Part shown: positions 54,933 to 64,000 of the stretch, one piece after another
Position numbering within the stretch: position 1 is the first letter of the stretch
Layout of the letters: each line of letters starts with the position of its first letter
Assembly (NCBI RefSeq): GCF_002926165.1
Contig: NZ_MAGP01000001.1
Location: 1-64,000, forward strand
Length of the DNA stretch: 64,000 nucleotides
Source of the DNA: Micromonospora chalcea
GTDB lineage: Bacteria; Actinomycetota; Actinomycetes; Mycobacteriales; Micromonosporaceae
Direction: 5' to 3'
The notes under the pieces: generated by a model
What the model saw: the letters and a program-made list of their open reading frames with translations, nothing else
Databases searched by the model: none
What the model was told of the DNA's origin: nothing
Position numbers and translations under genes: made by a program

Positions 54933-64000
<9,068 letters not shown>

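Overview
The window is part of a very large modular type I polyketide synthase (PKS) cluster from a high-GC actinomycete. The evidence is the strong G/C preference at third codon positions, Shine-Dalgarno-type starts, and class 1 PKS docking helices; the style suggests Micromonosporaceae, although Streptomyces cannot be excluded. All recognisable genes lie on the + strand. No loading module, thioesterase, tailoring enzyme, regulator, RNA gene, CRISPR array or insertion sequence is visible, so the cluster continues beyond both edges.

Layout: (1) 1-750 is the 3' end of a PKS gene (KR tail, ACP, C-terminal docking domain). (2) 992-1840 is a stand-alone calcineurin-like metallophosphoesterase. 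(3) 2166-24737 is a four-module PKS of 7,523 aa. (4) 24764-54583 is a six-module PKS of about 9,939 aa, roughly 1 MDa. (5) 54933-64000 is a PKS gene that runs off the right edge; it shows one full module and most of a second. Genes 3 and 4 are only 26 bp apart and look co-transcribed. The gaps at 751-991, 1841-2165 and 54584-54932 carry hairpins followed by phased TAGGGG repeats abutting a possible -35/-10 pair, which suggests separate transcription units under one cluster-specific activator.

Module logic, numbered from the first complete module: M1 KS-AT-DH-ER-KR-ACP; M2 KS-AT-DH-ER-KR-ACP with the only branched-extender AT; M3 KS-AT-DH-KR-ACP; M4 KS-AT-KR-ACP; M5 KS-AT-KR-ACP; M6, M7 and M8 each KS-AT-DH-KR-ACP; M9 KS-AT-KR-ACP; M10 KS-AT-KR0-ACP (KR active site destroyed); M11 KS-AT-KR-ACP; M12 KS-AT0-DH-KR... 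(AT active site and small subdomain lost). Read colinearly this predicts a saturated C2 unit, a saturated alpha-branched C2 unit, an isolated alkene, a 1,3-diol, a conjugated triene, a hydroxyl, a ketone, a hydroxyl, and a unit intended to become an alkene. This is a stretch of a polyol-polyene macrolide-type chain. Docking termini pair as gene 1 with gene 3, gene 3 with gene 4, and gene 4 with gene 5, using two alternating docking types.

The most unusual points are the AT-dead M12, the catalytically dead KR in M10, the shared TAGGGG promoter architecture, and a mosaic of two codon styles. In that mosaic, near-identical domain cassettes recur across modules and genes, a sign of recent module duplication and gene conversion.
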